NCBI GenBank assembly: GCA_034370465.1
Contig: JAXMLA010000313.1
Coordinates: forward strand, 1-41,689
Origin: UBA2197 sp034370465
Lineage (GTDB): Bacteria; Desulfobacterota; Desulfuromonadia; Desulfuromonadales; UBA2197
DNA length: 41,689 nucleotides
Direction: 5' to 3'
Positions 23,450 to 31,879 of this stretch are shown here, in pieces. The first letter of the stretch is position 1; each line of letters starts with the position of its first letter. The notes beneath the pieces are model-generated. The model did not search any database. It was not told where the DNA came from and saw nothing but the letters and a program-made list of their open reading frames with translations. A program made the translations under genes and the position numbers.

Positions 23450-25951
23450 ATGCCCAACCGCCCGAGCTCCCTGATCTGCCCCGACCCGCTCCTGACGCAG
23501 CTCCCCCCCTTGCACCTCGATGCGGAAGCCTTGACCAGTGATTTTCGTTATTACTACAGCAACCACCTCGGGCGCGACGCCAATTGCCGCTCGGCGCATT
23601 ATGCCTATACCGCCCTGGCGTTCATGCTCCGCGATCGTCTCATGGAGCGCTGGAAAGCGACCCGCCGCGCTGAAGAGGAGAATAACAGCCGCACCACCTT
23701 CTACCTCTCTCTCGAATTTCTCATGGGTCGCCTCCTCAGTAATGCCATGCTCAATCTCGGGGTCACCGCGGAAGTTAAAAAAGGGCTGAGCGGTTTTTCC
23801 CTCGACATCGAAGACCTCGTCGATTCCGAACCGGATGCCGGCCTCGGCAACGGTGGTCTCGGTCGCCTCGCCGCCTGCTTCCTCGACAGCTGCGCCACCC
23901 TGCAACTGCCGGTCGTCGGTTATGGCATGCGCTACGAATACGGCATGTTTCGCCAAACGATCGTCGATGGCCGCCAGGTGGAAGAACCGGAGCACTGGCT
24001 GCGTCACGGAAATCCCTGGGAGATCGAACGCTCGGAATATGCCCAGCGGATCAAGTTCGGCGGCCGCACCGAATCGAGCCGCGCCCCCGACGGTGAAATT
24101 TCCGTGCGCTGGGTCGAGACCAACGACATTGTCGCCATCCCCTATGATCTCCCGGTTCCCGGTTTTCAAAACGGCACAGTCAACACCCTGCGCTTGTGGA
24201 AAGCAGAGGCAACGGAAGAGTTCAACCTCGGCGACTTTAATGCCGGTAACTATCCGGAAGCGGTGGCGCAGAAGAATGCCGCCGAAAATATCACCATGGT
24301 CCTTTACCCGAATGACTCCAGTGAATCGGGGAAACTTCTCCGCTTGAAGCAGCAATACTTCCTCGCCTCGGCCAGCCTCAAGGATGTTGTCGCCCGCTGG
24401 ACCGGCCGCCACGATCAGGATTTTTCAACCTTTGCCGCTAAAAACTGTTTTCAGCTGAACGATACCCACCCGAGCTGTGCCGTCCCTGAGTTGATGCGTC
24501 TGCTCATCGACGAAAACGGTCTCGGTTGGGACGAAGCCTGGGCGATCGTGACCAATACGATGGCTTACACCAACCACACCCTCCTCCCTGAAGCCCTGGA
24601 GCGCTGGCCGGTCCCCCTCTTTGGCAAGCTTTTGCCGCGTCTGCTGGAAATTATCTACGAAATCAATGCCCGCTTCCTCGCGGAAGTGGCGCGCCGCTGG
24701 CCCGGCGACAACGAGCGCTTGCGCCGCATGTCGATCATCGAAGAGGGCGGGCAGCCCCAGGTCCGCATGGCCTATCTGGCGATCGTCGGCAGCTTTTCCG
24801 TCAACGGCGTTGCCGCCCTCCATTCCCAATTGTTGATTGCCGGCCTCTTTCGCGACTTTTATGAACTCTGGCCGGACAAGTTCAACAACAAAACGAATGG
24901 CGTCACCCCGCGCCGCTGGCTGGCCGGCTGCAATCCCGGTCTGGCCGGACTGATCACCGAAACGATCGGCGCGGACTGGGTCGCCGATCTCGGCAAACTT
25001 CAGGCGCTCGTCCCCCGCGCCGACGATCCCGCTTTTCAGGCGCAATGGCAAGCGGTCAAACAAGGGAATAAAGAACGCCTCGCCGAGCTCGTGCGCCAGG
25101 AGTGCGGCATCCTCTTCGAGACCGCCAGCCTCTTTGATGTGCAGGTTAAAAGGATTCACGAATACAAACGCCAACTCCTCAATATCCTGCATGTTATCCA
25201 TCTTTATGATCGGATCAAGCGTGGTGATCTCGATAACTGGACACCCCGCTGCGTCCTTATCGGCGGCAAGGCCGCGCCGGGCTACGCCATTGCCAAGCTG
25301 ATCATCAAACTGATCAACAACGTCGCGAATGCGATCAACAGCGACCCGGCAACCGCGCACCGCCTCAGGGTCGCCTTCCTCCCCGACTTCCGGGTCACGG
25401 CGATGGAGATTATTGCACCAGGGGCTGACCTCTCCGAACAGATCTCCACCGCCGGCAAGGAAGCCTCCGGGACCGGCAACATGAAGTTCATGATGAACGG
25501 CGCCATCACCATCGGCACCCTCGACGGTGCCAACATCGAAATCCGCGAGGAAGCGGGGGAAGAGAACTTCTTCCTCTTCGGCCTGACCGCCAGTGAAGTC
25601 GAAGCGAGCCGGAACAACTACAACCCGCAGGAGATCATTGCTGCCGACAATAACCTCGGCCGGATCATGCAGCTGTTGGGGAGCGGGCACTTTAACCAGC
25701 TGGAACCGGGCATCTTCGAGCCACTCCTTTCCACCCTCACCAGCCCCAACGATCCCTGGCTGACCCTCGCCGACTTTGCCGGTTATGTGGCAGCGCAGAA
25801 CCAGGTGGCCCTGGCGTATCAGGACAAACCGCGCTGGACGCGCATGAGTATCCTCAACAGCGCCCGCAGTGGTCACTTCTCGACAGATCGCACTATCGCG
25901 GAATATAATCGGGATATCTGGAAGCTGGTACCGGCCGTTTTGCCGAAATAG
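23450..25951 (+). CDS. glgP: Glycogen/alpha-glucan phosphorylase
   Basis: An 833-aa PLP-dependent enzyme that releases glucose-1-phosphate from alpha-1,4-glucans by phosphorolysis. The length fits classical GlgP/MalP. The N-terminal domain has RLAACFLDSCATLQLPVVGYGMRYEYG with the family NGGLGRLAAC signature. The active site has KRIHEYKRQ..LN and the PLP-binding lysine in GTGNMKFMMNGA (K679), then TLDGANIEI. It follows the nucleotidyltransferase by 6 bp, with GGAAGG overlapping that gene's end, and is closed by a strong terminator. Together the pair could channel glucose-1-phosphate from storage polymer to a nucleotide sugar, or work in the reverse, storage direction. This is inference. Confidence 0.97.
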   Translation: MPNRPSSLICPDPLLTQLPPLHLDAEALTSDFRYYYSNHLGRDANCRSAHYAYTALAFMLRDRLMERWKATRRAEEENNSRTTFYLSLEFLMGRLLSNAMLNLGVTAEVKKGLSGFSLDIEDLVDSEPDAGLGNGGLGRLAACFLDSCATLQLPVVGYGMRYEYGMFRQTIVDGRQVEEPEHWLRHGNPWEIERSEYAQRIKFGGRTESSRAPDGEISVRWVETNDIVAIPYDLPVPGFQNGTVNTLRLWKAEATEEFNLGDFNAGNYPEAVAQKNAAENITMVLYPNDSSESGKLLRLKQQYFLASASLKDVVARWTGRHDQDFSTFAAKNCFQLNDTHPSCAVPELMRLLIDENGLGWDEAWAIVTNTMAYTNHTLLPEALERWPVPLFGKLLPRLLEIIYEINARFLAEVARRWPGDNERLRRMSIIEEGGQPQVRMAYLAIVGSFSVNGVAALHSQLLIAGLFRDFYELWPDKFNNKTNGVTPRRWLAGCNPGLAGLITETIGADWVADLGKLQALVPRADDPAFQAQWQAVKQGNKERLAELVRQECGILFETASLFDVQVKRIHEYKRQLLNILHVIHLYDRIKRGDLDNWTPRCVLIGGKAAPGYAIAKLIIKLINNVANAINSDPATAHRLRVAFLPDFRVTAMEIIAPGADLSEQISTAGKEASGTGNMKFMMNGAITIGTLDGANIEIREEAGEENFFLFGLTASEVEASRNNYNPQEIIAADNNLGRIMQLLGSGHFNQLEPGIFEPLLSTLTSPNDPWLTLADFAGYVAAQNQVALAYQDKPRWTRMSILNSARSGHFSTDRTIAEYNRDIWKLVPAVLPK

Positions 25952-25980
25952 ACGAGGGAGAAGAGGAAGGGGAAATTGAC

Positions 25981-26017
25981 GGGGCGCAGCGAAGATGCTG
26001 CGCCCCGCTTGTTTTTT
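25981..26017 (+). terminator. Strong intrinsic terminator after glgP
   Basis: A perfect 10-bp stem GGGGCGCAGC/GCTGCGCCCC with a 6-nt loop is followed by GCTTG and six T residues. The T run reaches the stop codon of the convergent darP gene, so the same hairpin ends the rightward unit right at the end of the leftward one. Confidence 0.9.
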
Positions 26018-26534
26018 ACGCCTGCCCTTTAGCCGCGGCGTCCCGCAATAAACGAAAGACGGTCCGAAAAGCCTTTTTGTCACCGTCCTTGCGGTGCTGC
26101 GCCAAGGCACTCTTGAGGGCGGCCTGATCGAGAGCCGGGAAGGCGCTGCGCGCTTCCTCCCATGCCACCGCCGCACCCTCCTCGGCGAGGAGGCGGTCAC
26201 GCAATCCTTCGAGATCGTGAAAGAGTTTGTTATCGGCGAGCTGGCGCTGATCATTCCCCTCCAATGTCTGCCGAATCCCCGACAACATCTCTTCATCTTC
26301 GCGTAACAGTGCCCCGAGATGGCGCAACTGCCGGGCGCGGGCGCTGCTCGCCTTGAGACCACGAGCGATGACAAAAGCAGCTCGCGTTTCATCGTTCAGC
26401 TGCAAACGCCGAAAAGTCGCTTCCGGCAACTCGGCGATCTGTTGCGCCATATCAGTGACAGCATGCGCCGCCTCTTTGCGGGCGGTGCGGCTGCTGTAAA
26501 CTTCTTCCGTAGCATCCGTACAAATTCTCGCCAT
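26016..26534 (-). CDS. yjgA: Ribosome biogenesis factor DarP/YjgA (DUF615)
   Basis: A 172-aa protein of the DUF615 family. E. coli YjgA/DarP assists late 50S subunit assembly. Family features are the helical N-terminal half (RTARKEAAHAVTDMAQQIAELPEATFRRLQL), RARQLRHLGALLRE, and the C-terminal block LFHDLEGLRDRLLAEE with LKSALAQHRKDGDKKAFRTVFRLLRDA, which aligns with the E. coli LFHKLENLRDRLI and FQYLREL segments. The acidic N-terminal extension of E. coli YjgA is missing. The ATG at 26534 follows AGGAGAG and shares one base with the previous gene's stop (TGATG). Confidence 0.88.
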   Translation of the reverse strand: MARICTDATEEVYSSRTARKEAAHAVTDMAQQIAELPEATFRRLQLNDETRAAFVIARGLKASSARARQLRHLGALLREDEEMLSGIRQTLEGNDQRQLADNKLFHDLEGLRDRLLAEEGAAVAWEEARSAFPALDQAALKSALAQHRKDGDKKAFRTVFRLLRDAAAKGQA

Positions 26535-27076
26535 CAATCTCTCCTCTTTTCGTTCATCGAGTTCTGCTGACCGGCAAGAACGGCAATCTGCTCGGCGCTA
26601 AAACGTTGCAACAGCTCACTGTCCCGGCCATAAACCACAATACTGCCGTCGCTAGCGGTGACCGCCGAAAAGTCCACTTCGCCTTGCGCGTCCTTCGCCA
26701 CTACACCGGCAGGGGCAGGGAGAAAGGTCCAATCCTTTTTGGTCTGACCTTGAAGCTGCAACGAAATCTTCCGCTGCACATTGTCAAAGAGAAGGAGGGC
26801 GACGCCGCTCTGCCCCTGACCGATCATCATCGGCTTGACCCCGAGATTCTTGTCCGGTTTCTTCCCGGACCAGACGGCGACGGCATTATAAACAACCGCA
26901 TCAGAAAGGACAGTGAGCTCGTTCAGCGGCAAGGCGACCAAAACGATGACCGCGATCTCCTTAACCCATTTGTCCCCTTCCTCCTTCTCGAACTGGTAAA
27001 CCTTGCGGCTGAATGTCCCGGCACAACCGGTCAAAGCAAAAATCAGCAGGAGCAGCAGAGCTATCGGTCTCTTCAT
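26534..27076 (-). CDS. DUF3332 lipoprotein
   Basis: A 180-aa lipoprotein. The signal peptide ends in ALTGC (Cys18), then SRKVYQFEKEEGDKWVKEIAVIVLVALPLNELTVLSDAVVYNAVAVWSGKKPD, which matches the DUF3332 pattern of a conserved Lys-Val-Tyr, GDKW, a single hydrophobic segment and DA(V)V-N. The C-terminal half is soluble and beta-like. The function is unknown. Two adjacent ATG codons occur (27079, 27076), and the second has the better spacing from GGGAG. The TGATG junction couples it to darP. The radical SAM gene ends 37 bp upstream. Confidence 0.82.
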   Translation of the reverse strand: MKRPIALLLLLIFALTGCAGTFSRKVYQFEKEEGDKWVKEIAVIVLVALPLNELTVLSDAVVYNAVAVWSGKKPDKNLGVKPMMIGQGQSGVALLLFDNVQRKISLQLQGQTKKDWTFLPAPAGVVAKDAQGEVDFSAVTASDGSIVVYGRDSELLQRFSAEQIAVLAGQQNSMNEKRRD

Positions 27077-27113
27077 CATGGTCTCCCTTGAGGAAATGGT
27101 GCAGATGTTTGAA

Positions 27114-28442
27114 TTACGCCGGCAGCGGCCAATCCGTTTCATATCCGGGAGGATAAAAATTCTCCTTGGTACGATTGAAGTAACCGAACTGGATACGCGG
27201 CACCTCCGCCTTGATCCGCGCCAGCATTGCCGTCATACCGATCCCTTCACCGTGAATCTTCAGGGCATCGCGGTACATGACCGGATCGATACTGAGGTTG
27301 CGCATTTGAATGAGATCGACGCCGGTCGCCTGCACCAGTGACAGGAGGGCGGTGATCTCCTCCTCCCGGTCACTCACCCCCGGATAGACGAGGTAGTTGA
27401 GCATGGTAAAGAGCCCGGCTTTTTTGGCGCGGCCGATGGAGTCGATCACATTGGCAAAGGTGTAGCCCTTGGGGCGGTAGTACGCGTTGTAACGCTCTTC
27501 CTGCGCAGAATTGAGGGAGACGCGGATCGAATCGATCCCGGCGGCCGCGAGTTCGTCGACCGCATCCGGCAGCGAAGCATTGGAATTAAAGTGGATGGTG
27601 CCGCGACTCGTCGCCCGCCGCATCGCCCGCACGGCAGCGCTGATCGTTGGCCATTGCAGGATCGGATCCCCTTCGCACCCCTGGCCGAAGGAGACGATGG
27701 CGTTCTCCGCCTGCTGCAGGTGGGGGATGGCGACTTCGCAGATCTCCTCGACGTTCGGCACAAAGCTGATGCGGTCCTGACTCGCCGGGCAGCAGTCTGA
27801 CTCCTGCAGCGAGATGCAGCCGAGGCAACGGGAGTTACAGATCGGCGAGGTCGGCAGCGGCGCTTCCCAGCGGCGGAAGAAGAGGTTCTTGGCGGCAAAG
27901 CAGTGGTAATCGACAGCGCAGCGCGAAAGCTGCTCGTAAAGCCGGTTCCGGGGATGGGCCGCCAACGTCGCCCGCACCAAGGGATCGAGCTGGCGGTCGT
28001 CAAAGTGTTCGGGATTCCACTGCGGATTGCGATCGACCCGCACCGCCGCCGCGTAGAAGCGCTCTTCCTCGACACACCAGCCGACGGCGGTATACGACCA
28101 GAGGGGGAGGGTCACTGCCTTGCGATCGTAATCGGCGGCCGGGAGGAGAGTGCGGGTAAAGGCCGGGGTCAAAAAGGTGCTGACCGCCTGGATCTTCCCA
28201 CCCCCCCAGCTGCGCGGCAGCCGATCGAGGGTCTTGAGCACGCCGCTTTTGCGGTCAAAGCCGATCGGCGGCGTGTCGGGGATGGTAAAGAGGCGACTCC
28301 CCTCGGGGAGGGGGATGAGCTCATCGGCACGTGGGGCGCGGCAGATCGTACCGTTCATTCCGGCCAGGAGGAGATCCGGATGTTCAAAGACCTCGCCGCA
28401 TTCGTCAGCGACGACGGCAAGGATGGTTTTTTTCTTGTCCAT
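27114..28442 (-). CDS. Radical SAM protein with an N-terminal extension
   Basis: A 442-aa protein. The radical SAM core starts at about residue 198 with the 4Fe-4S cysteines C202-x3-C206-x2-C209 (CNSRCLGCISLQ), followed by an SFGQGCEGDPIL glycine motif and an IRVSLNS strand typical of the SAM barrel. Extra cysteines follow the cluster motif (DCCP). The first 190 residues form a separate domain that I do not recognise, with VADECGEVFEHPDLLLAGMNG at its start and RCAVDYHCFAAKNLF before the core. The family occurs in Geobacter-like bacteria as an uncharacterised radical SAM protein. The nearest ribosome-site-like GGAG is 15 nt from the ATG, so the site is weak. Confidence 0.88.
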   Translation of the reverse strand: MDKKKTILAVVADECGEVFEHPDLLLAGMNGTICRAPRADELIPLPEGSRLFTIPDTPPIGFDRKSGVLKTLDRLPRSWGGGKIQAVSTFLTPAFTRTLLPAADYDRKAVTLPLWSYTAVGWCVEEERFYAAAVRVDRNPQWNPEHFDDRQLDPLVRATLAAHPRNRLYEQLSRCAVDYHCFAAKNLFFRRWEAPLPTSPICNSRCLGCISLQESDCCPASQDRISFVPNVEEICEVAIPHLQQAENAIVSFGQGCEGDPILQWPTISAAVRAMRRATSRGTIHFNSNASLPDAVDELAAAGIDSIRVSLNSAQEERYNAYYRPKGYTFANVIDSIGRAKKAGLFTMLNYLVYPGVSDREEEITALLSLVQATGVDLIQMRNLSIDPVMYRDALKIHGEGIGMTAMLARIKAEVPRIQFGYFNRTKENFYPPGYETDWPLPA

Positions 28443-28602
28443 GTATTTTTAACCATTCTCCAGCAACGATCATTTTGAGAAGGGAAGACTAGCACAAGAT
28501 GGCTGACACGGCAATTTGTGACTCAATATCCTTTGATTTTCGTTGCGTCGTAGCGGCGTAGCGTGAAAAACTGTCTTGCCCGATTTTAGAAGGAAGCCAT
28601 TG

Positions 28603-28935
28603 ATGCAGACTCTGCTCAAAATTGCCCTCAGCGTTGCCATCATCCTCACCGCCACCGGCCTGGCCAAACGTTTCCCGTCCGCCGCCGGTCTGATCGGGGT
28701 CATGCCCCTGACCGGAATGCTGGTCCTGGTCTGGGTCTACGTCGAGAACCAGGGCAACCCGCAGGTCATGCAGTCCTTCAGCCGCGGCGCCTTCTGGGGA
28801 CTGCTCCCCACCCTCCTTTTCTTCCTCGTCGCCTTCCTCTGTTTCCGCAAGGAGTGCTCCCTGAGCATCGTTCTCCTCGCCAGTTTCGCGGCGTGGGGCG
28901 TGGGGGCGCTGGTGCATCAGTGGCTGTTGAAGTAA
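28603..28935 (+). CDS. DUF3147-like small membrane protein
   Basis: A 110-aa protein with four hydrophobic segments (KIALSVAIILTATGLA, SAAGLIGVMPLTGMLVLVWVY, FWGLLPTLLFFLVAFLCF, SIVLLASFAAWGVGALVHQWLL) and short loops, consistent with the DUF3147 family. Function unknown. The ATG at 28603 is chosen over a TTG further upstream because AAGGAAG precedes it. It is divergent from the radical SAM gene, and the 160-bp gap between them shows no clear promoter boxes. Confidence 0.8.
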   Translation: MQTLLKIALSVAIILTATGLAKRFPSAAGLIGVMPLTGMLVLVWVYVENQGNPQVMQSFSRGAFWGLLPTLLFFLVAFLCFRKECSLSIVLLASFAAWGVGALVHQWLLK

Positions 28936-29041
28936 GGGGAGGGAGGAGGATTAATGAAAAGATCTTGAAGACCTCGCTTAACATGATGCCACCCCCACCG
29001 TGCTTCAAACATTAATTTTCATCCTCTTAAAGGCCGACATA

Positions 29042-29566
29042 ATGAGAACTTCTGAGCAACAAAAATTTTTAGACAACATAATATTCAGCGCGACACTGGC
29101 AGCGACAGTTCAACGCGCCTCTGTTTACCGAAAGGATGCGCCAGAACCACGGCGGCAGAAATTCCGGAACGAACTTAAGCAGCAGCTTGAAAAGTTACGT
29201 GAGCAGTACAGCACCCAGGTCTCCGATAGCACACACTGCGAAAACATCGAAACACTGGCAAGAGATATTTCTGAAAAGTGTGAAGATGTTCTCGCAGATG
29301 GGAATTTTCGCATTGGTCTCGCCCAGAAGGCTCTCAACCTGTATCTCAAGTTTTATTGGTGTTTGGGGGTTATTAATATTCCACCGCCACATTGTCCAAT
29401 CGATTCAATCGTCCTTAAAGAGGTGCCTGAATACAACGATAACCCCTGGACTAAAATCACCCAGATTGACGAATACATGAATGTTATTAAAAAAGTCAGA
29501 AAGAAGGCAGGGAAACTGCCTTTAGCCGAGTGGGAAATGCAAGTGTACAACAACGCACAAAAGTAA
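29042..29566 (+). CDS. Unrecognised protein in an AT-richer patch
   Basis: A 174-aa soluble protein starting MRTSEQQKFLDN. It is helix-rich, with a charged first half (RRQKFRNELKQQLEKLREQYS) and a conserved-looking core, LNLYLKFYWCLGVINIPPPHCPID. I believe I have seen a similar core in uncharacterised proteins of scattered bacteria, but I cannot name the family. AAAGG precedes the ATG by 8 nt. The frame stays open a little upstream from a GTG, but without support. Base composition is visibly AT-richer than the neighbours and the codon choice looks different (many AAA, ATT), which suggests recent acquisition. It is followed after 24 bp by the rhuM fragment. Confidence 0.75.
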   Translation: MRTSEQQKFLDNIIFSATLAATVQRASVYRKDAPEPRRQKFRNELKQQLEKLREQYSTQVSDSTHCENIETLARDISEKCEDVLADGNFRIGLAQKALNLYLKFYWCLGVINIPPPHCPIDSIVLKEVPEYNDNPWTKITQIDEYMNVIKKVRKKAGKLPLAEWEMQVYNNAQK

Positions 29567-29590
29567 CCGTAAGACTGAAGGAAGTGCCGC

Positions 29591-29902
29591 ATGACCCCCG
29601 TTCCCACCCCCACCGGCGAATTCCTCATCTACACCAACGCCGACGGCCGTATCCGTATCGAAACCCGGATGCAGGACGAAACGGTCTGGCTGAACCAGAA
29701 ACAACTCGCCGAGCTCTTTCAGACTTCGGTCCCCAACATCAACATGCATATCAGAAACATCTATGATGAAGGGGAGTTGCAGCCGGAAGCAACTATTCAG
29801 GATTTCTTAACAGTTCGCCAGGAAGGGCGCCGCGAGTTTCAGCGGCATTTGACCTGCTATAACCTCGACCTGATCATCTCCGTTCGGAAATCAGCCAGTT
29901 GA
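29591..29902 (+). pseudogene. Truncated RhuM-family protein
   Basis: A 103-aa fragment with the N-terminal part of the RhuM (virulence-associated, Fic/DOC-partner-like) family: FLIYTNADGRIRIETRMQDETVWLNQKQLAELF, then HIRNIYDEGEL, IQDFLTVRQEGRREFQRHLTCYNLDLIISV. Full-length relatives run to about 330 aa and continue with 'GYRVNS...QFRIWAT' after the IISV stretch. Here the frame ends as ISVRKSAS-stop and none of that C-terminal domain is found downstream. The ribosome site (GAAGGAAG) is intact, so the stub may still be made. RhuM function is poorly known. Confidence 0.82.
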
Positions 29903-29984
29903 CGGCGAAGCGGAAACTGTAACCTCAGAAATTTTCTTGCAATAAAGGCATGTTACGATAGAATGTCCCGCAGCCGAGGTAACC

Positions 29985-30377
29985 ATGACACGAGATGAAC
30001 TTGTAACGTACTGGCAGGAATCAGCCGAAGACAATTACCGCTCCATGCTGAATATGTTTAACAGCGGCGAATATGTCTGGGCTTTGTTCGTGGGACATCT
30101 CTGTATCGAAAAGTTGCTGAAAGCCTGCTATGTCCAGTCGGTCGACACCACCGTCCCCCGGATTCATGACCTTTACAAATTGGCTGATCGTTGCGGACTG
30201 GAGATGACCGAAGAGCAGAAGGATGCCCTTCAGTACGTGAACCTGTTTAATATTGAGGCCCGTTACGAAGAGTACAAACGGGAGTTTCATCGAAAGTGTA
30301 CGAAGAACTTTGCCGCAAAGAGTATTGCCACTATAGAGGAATTGCGATCATGGCTGCTGAAAAAGACAAACAGCTGA
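29985..30377 (+). CDS. HEPN-domain protein (toxin candidate of HEPN/MNT pair)
   Basis: A 130-aa HEPN-domain protein (PF05168 type). It has the helical bundle with the family W-x6-D (WQESAEDN), HLCIEKLLKACYV, THDL-like RIHDLYKLADRCGL and the EARYEEY helix (family form 'aRYp'). Many HEPN proteins are RNases with an R-x4-6-H motif, but I see no such motif here (the nearest spacings are R-x8-H and R-x2-H). Enzymatic activity is therefore doubtful. GAGG precedes the ATG. The following nucleotidyltransferase gene starts inside its last 28 bp, the common HEPN/MNT arrangement. Confidence 0.88.
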   Translation: MTRDELVTYWQESAEDNYRSMLNMFNSGEYVWALFVGHLCIEKLLKACYVQSVDTTVPRIHDLYKLADRCGLEMTEEQKDALQYVNLFNIEARYEEYKREFHRKCTKNFAAKSIATIEELRSWLLKKTNS

Positions 30378-30673
30378 TTTATAGAGAAATCAGGGAATAC
30401 CTGGCGCTGTTGCGCGACAGGAATATCCCGGTTCATCAAGCGTATCTCTTCGGCTCATATGCCACCGGTCGGGCCGACGAGTGGAGCGACATCGATCTGG
30501 CCATCGTTACCGACAAGTTTGTCGGCGATGATTTTGATTTCAGATTTATGCTAACCAAACTCGCCCGGACGATTGATGCCGATATCGAGCCGCATCCTTA
30601 CCGGATTTCCGAATTTAACGAGAGCAATCCCTTTGCGGACGAGATTTTGAAGCGCGGGGAACGCGTGGCGTAA
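30350..30673 (+). CDS. MNT-type minimal nucleotidyltransferase (antitoxin candidate)
   Basis: A 107-aa minimal nucleotidyltransferase. The catalytic signature G35-S36...D47-x-D49 (GSYATGRADEWSDIDL) is complete, with a further Asp about 30 residues later (TIDADIEPH). In known HepT/MntA-type pairs such proteins neutralise the HEPN partner by adding nucleotides to it. Here that role is inferred. The ATG at 30350 lies within the HEPN gene and follows AGGAATTGCGATC. A terminator closes the pair. The product has no membrane or signal segment. Confidence 0.9.
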   Translation: MAAEKDKQLIYREIREYLALLRDRNIPVHQAYLFGSYATGRADEWSDIDLAIVTDKFVGDDFDFRFMLTKLARTIDADIEPHPYRISEFNESNPFADEILKRGERVA

Positions 30674-30712
30674 GGGAACTCTTCACACCGGAAAATTCAA
30701 AAATCCCAGTAA

Positions 30713-30752
30713 GTCGCGTTGAACGGAACTATCCTGAAGCGCGGCTTTTTTT
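30713..30752 (+). terminator. Intrinsic terminator after the HEPN/MNT pair
   Basis: GTCGCGTT pairs with AGCGCGGC (8 bp, two G-U wobbles) across a 17-nt loop and is followed directly by seven T residues. It separates the pair from the aldo/keto reductase gene. Confidence 0.6.
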
Positions 30753-30794
30753 CTTGAAATATTTTCCGTACACAGTCACACAAGGAGTTCAACC

Positions 30795-31802
30795 ATGGAA
30801 CAACGCAAACTCGGATCACAAGGATTAACCGTCTCGGCCCAGGGCCTCGGCTGCATGGGGATGTCGGACTTTTACGGCGAGCGCAACGAGGCGGAGTCGA
30901 TCGCCACCATTCACCGCGCCCTTGATCTCGGGGTGAATTTTCTCGACACCTCCGACGCCTACGGGCCGTTCACCAACGAGGAGTTGATCGGCAAAGCGCT
31001 CAAGGGCCGGCGTCAGCAGGCCCTGGTGGCGACCAAGTTCGGGCTCATGCGCAGCAGTTCGCCCGCCACTGGCGGCGGCTGGGCGCCGGTGACCGGCATC
31101 AACGGCCGCCCCGATTATGTCCGCGCGGCCTGTGACGCCTCGCTCAAGCGTCTGAAGATCGATCACATCGACCTGTACTACCAGCACCGCGTCGATGCCG
31201 ACGTAGCGATCGAAGAGACGGTCGGGGCGATGGCCGATCTCGTCAGCGCCGGCAAGGTCCGCTATCTCGGGCTCTCCGAAGCGAGTACCGCGACCATCCG
31301 CCGCGCCCATGCCGTCCATCCCATCTCCGCGGTGCAGAACGAATACTCCCTCTGGAGCCGCGAACCGGAGGACGAACTGCTGCCGACCCTGCGCGAACTC
31401 GGGATCGGTCTCGTCGCCTACAGCCCCCTCGGCCGCGGCTTTCTCACTGGCGAGCTGAAGAGCCCCGACGATTTTGCCCCCGACGACTACCGCCGCAACT
31501 CCCCGCGTTTTCAGGGGGAGAACTTCGCCAAGAACCTGGAGGTGGTGGCGCGGATCAAGGCGATTGCCCGTCGCAAAGGGATCACCTCCGGCCAGCTCGC
31601 TCTCGCCTGGGTGCTGGCGCAGGGAGAGGACATCGTGCCTATTCCGGGGACCAAACGCCGCAAATACCTGGAGGAGAATATCGCTGCTGCCAAAGTCGAA
31701 ATCAGTCCCGACGAGATGACCGAGATCGCCGCAGCGCTGCCACGCGATGCTGCCAGCGGCGAGCGTTATCCGGCATACATGATGGCGTTTCTCAACCGTT
31801 GA
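30795..31802 (+). CDS. Aldo/keto reductase
   Basis: A 335-aa NADPH-dependent oxidoreductase of the aldo/keto reductase superfamily, near the YakC/AKR13 type (starts EQRKLGSQGLTVSAQGLGCMGMSDFYG). The catalytic tetrad is complete: D51 and Y56 (FLDTSDAYG), K81 (VATKFGL) and H131 (LYYQHRVD). The C-terminal cofactor loop reads IPGTKRRKYLEENI. AAGGAG precedes the ATG. It has no partner gene, and the substrate is not predictable. The terminator of the HEPN/MNT pair lies just upstream, so it has its own transcript. Confidence 0.95.
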   Translation: MEQRKLGSQGLTVSAQGLGCMGMSDFYGERNEAESIATIHRALDLGVNFLDTSDAYGPFTNEELIGKALKGRRQQALVATKFGLMRSSSPATGGGWAPVTGINGRPDYVRAACDASLKRLKIDHIDLYYQHRVDADVAIEETVGAMADLVSAGKVRYLGLSEASTATIRRAHAVHPISAVQNEYSLWSREPEDELLPTLRELGIGLVAYSPLGRGFLTGELKSPDDFAPDDYRRNSPRFQGENFAKNLEVVARIKAIARRKGITSGQLALAWVLAQGEDIVPIPGTKRRKYLEENIAAAKVEISPDEMTEIAAALPRDAASGERYPAYMMAFLNR

Positions 31803-31879
31803 GGCGGGAACCCCTCACAAATTAAGCCGGCGGGTCATTTGATGCCCGCCTGTCCAAAAACCAAAAAGGGAGCCCCTGC

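Noticed and set aside
22517..26392. Two frames (631 and 655 codons) opposite the nucleotidyltransferase and glgP
   Set aside because: Mirror-frame artefacts of GC-rich codons; no recognisable domains.
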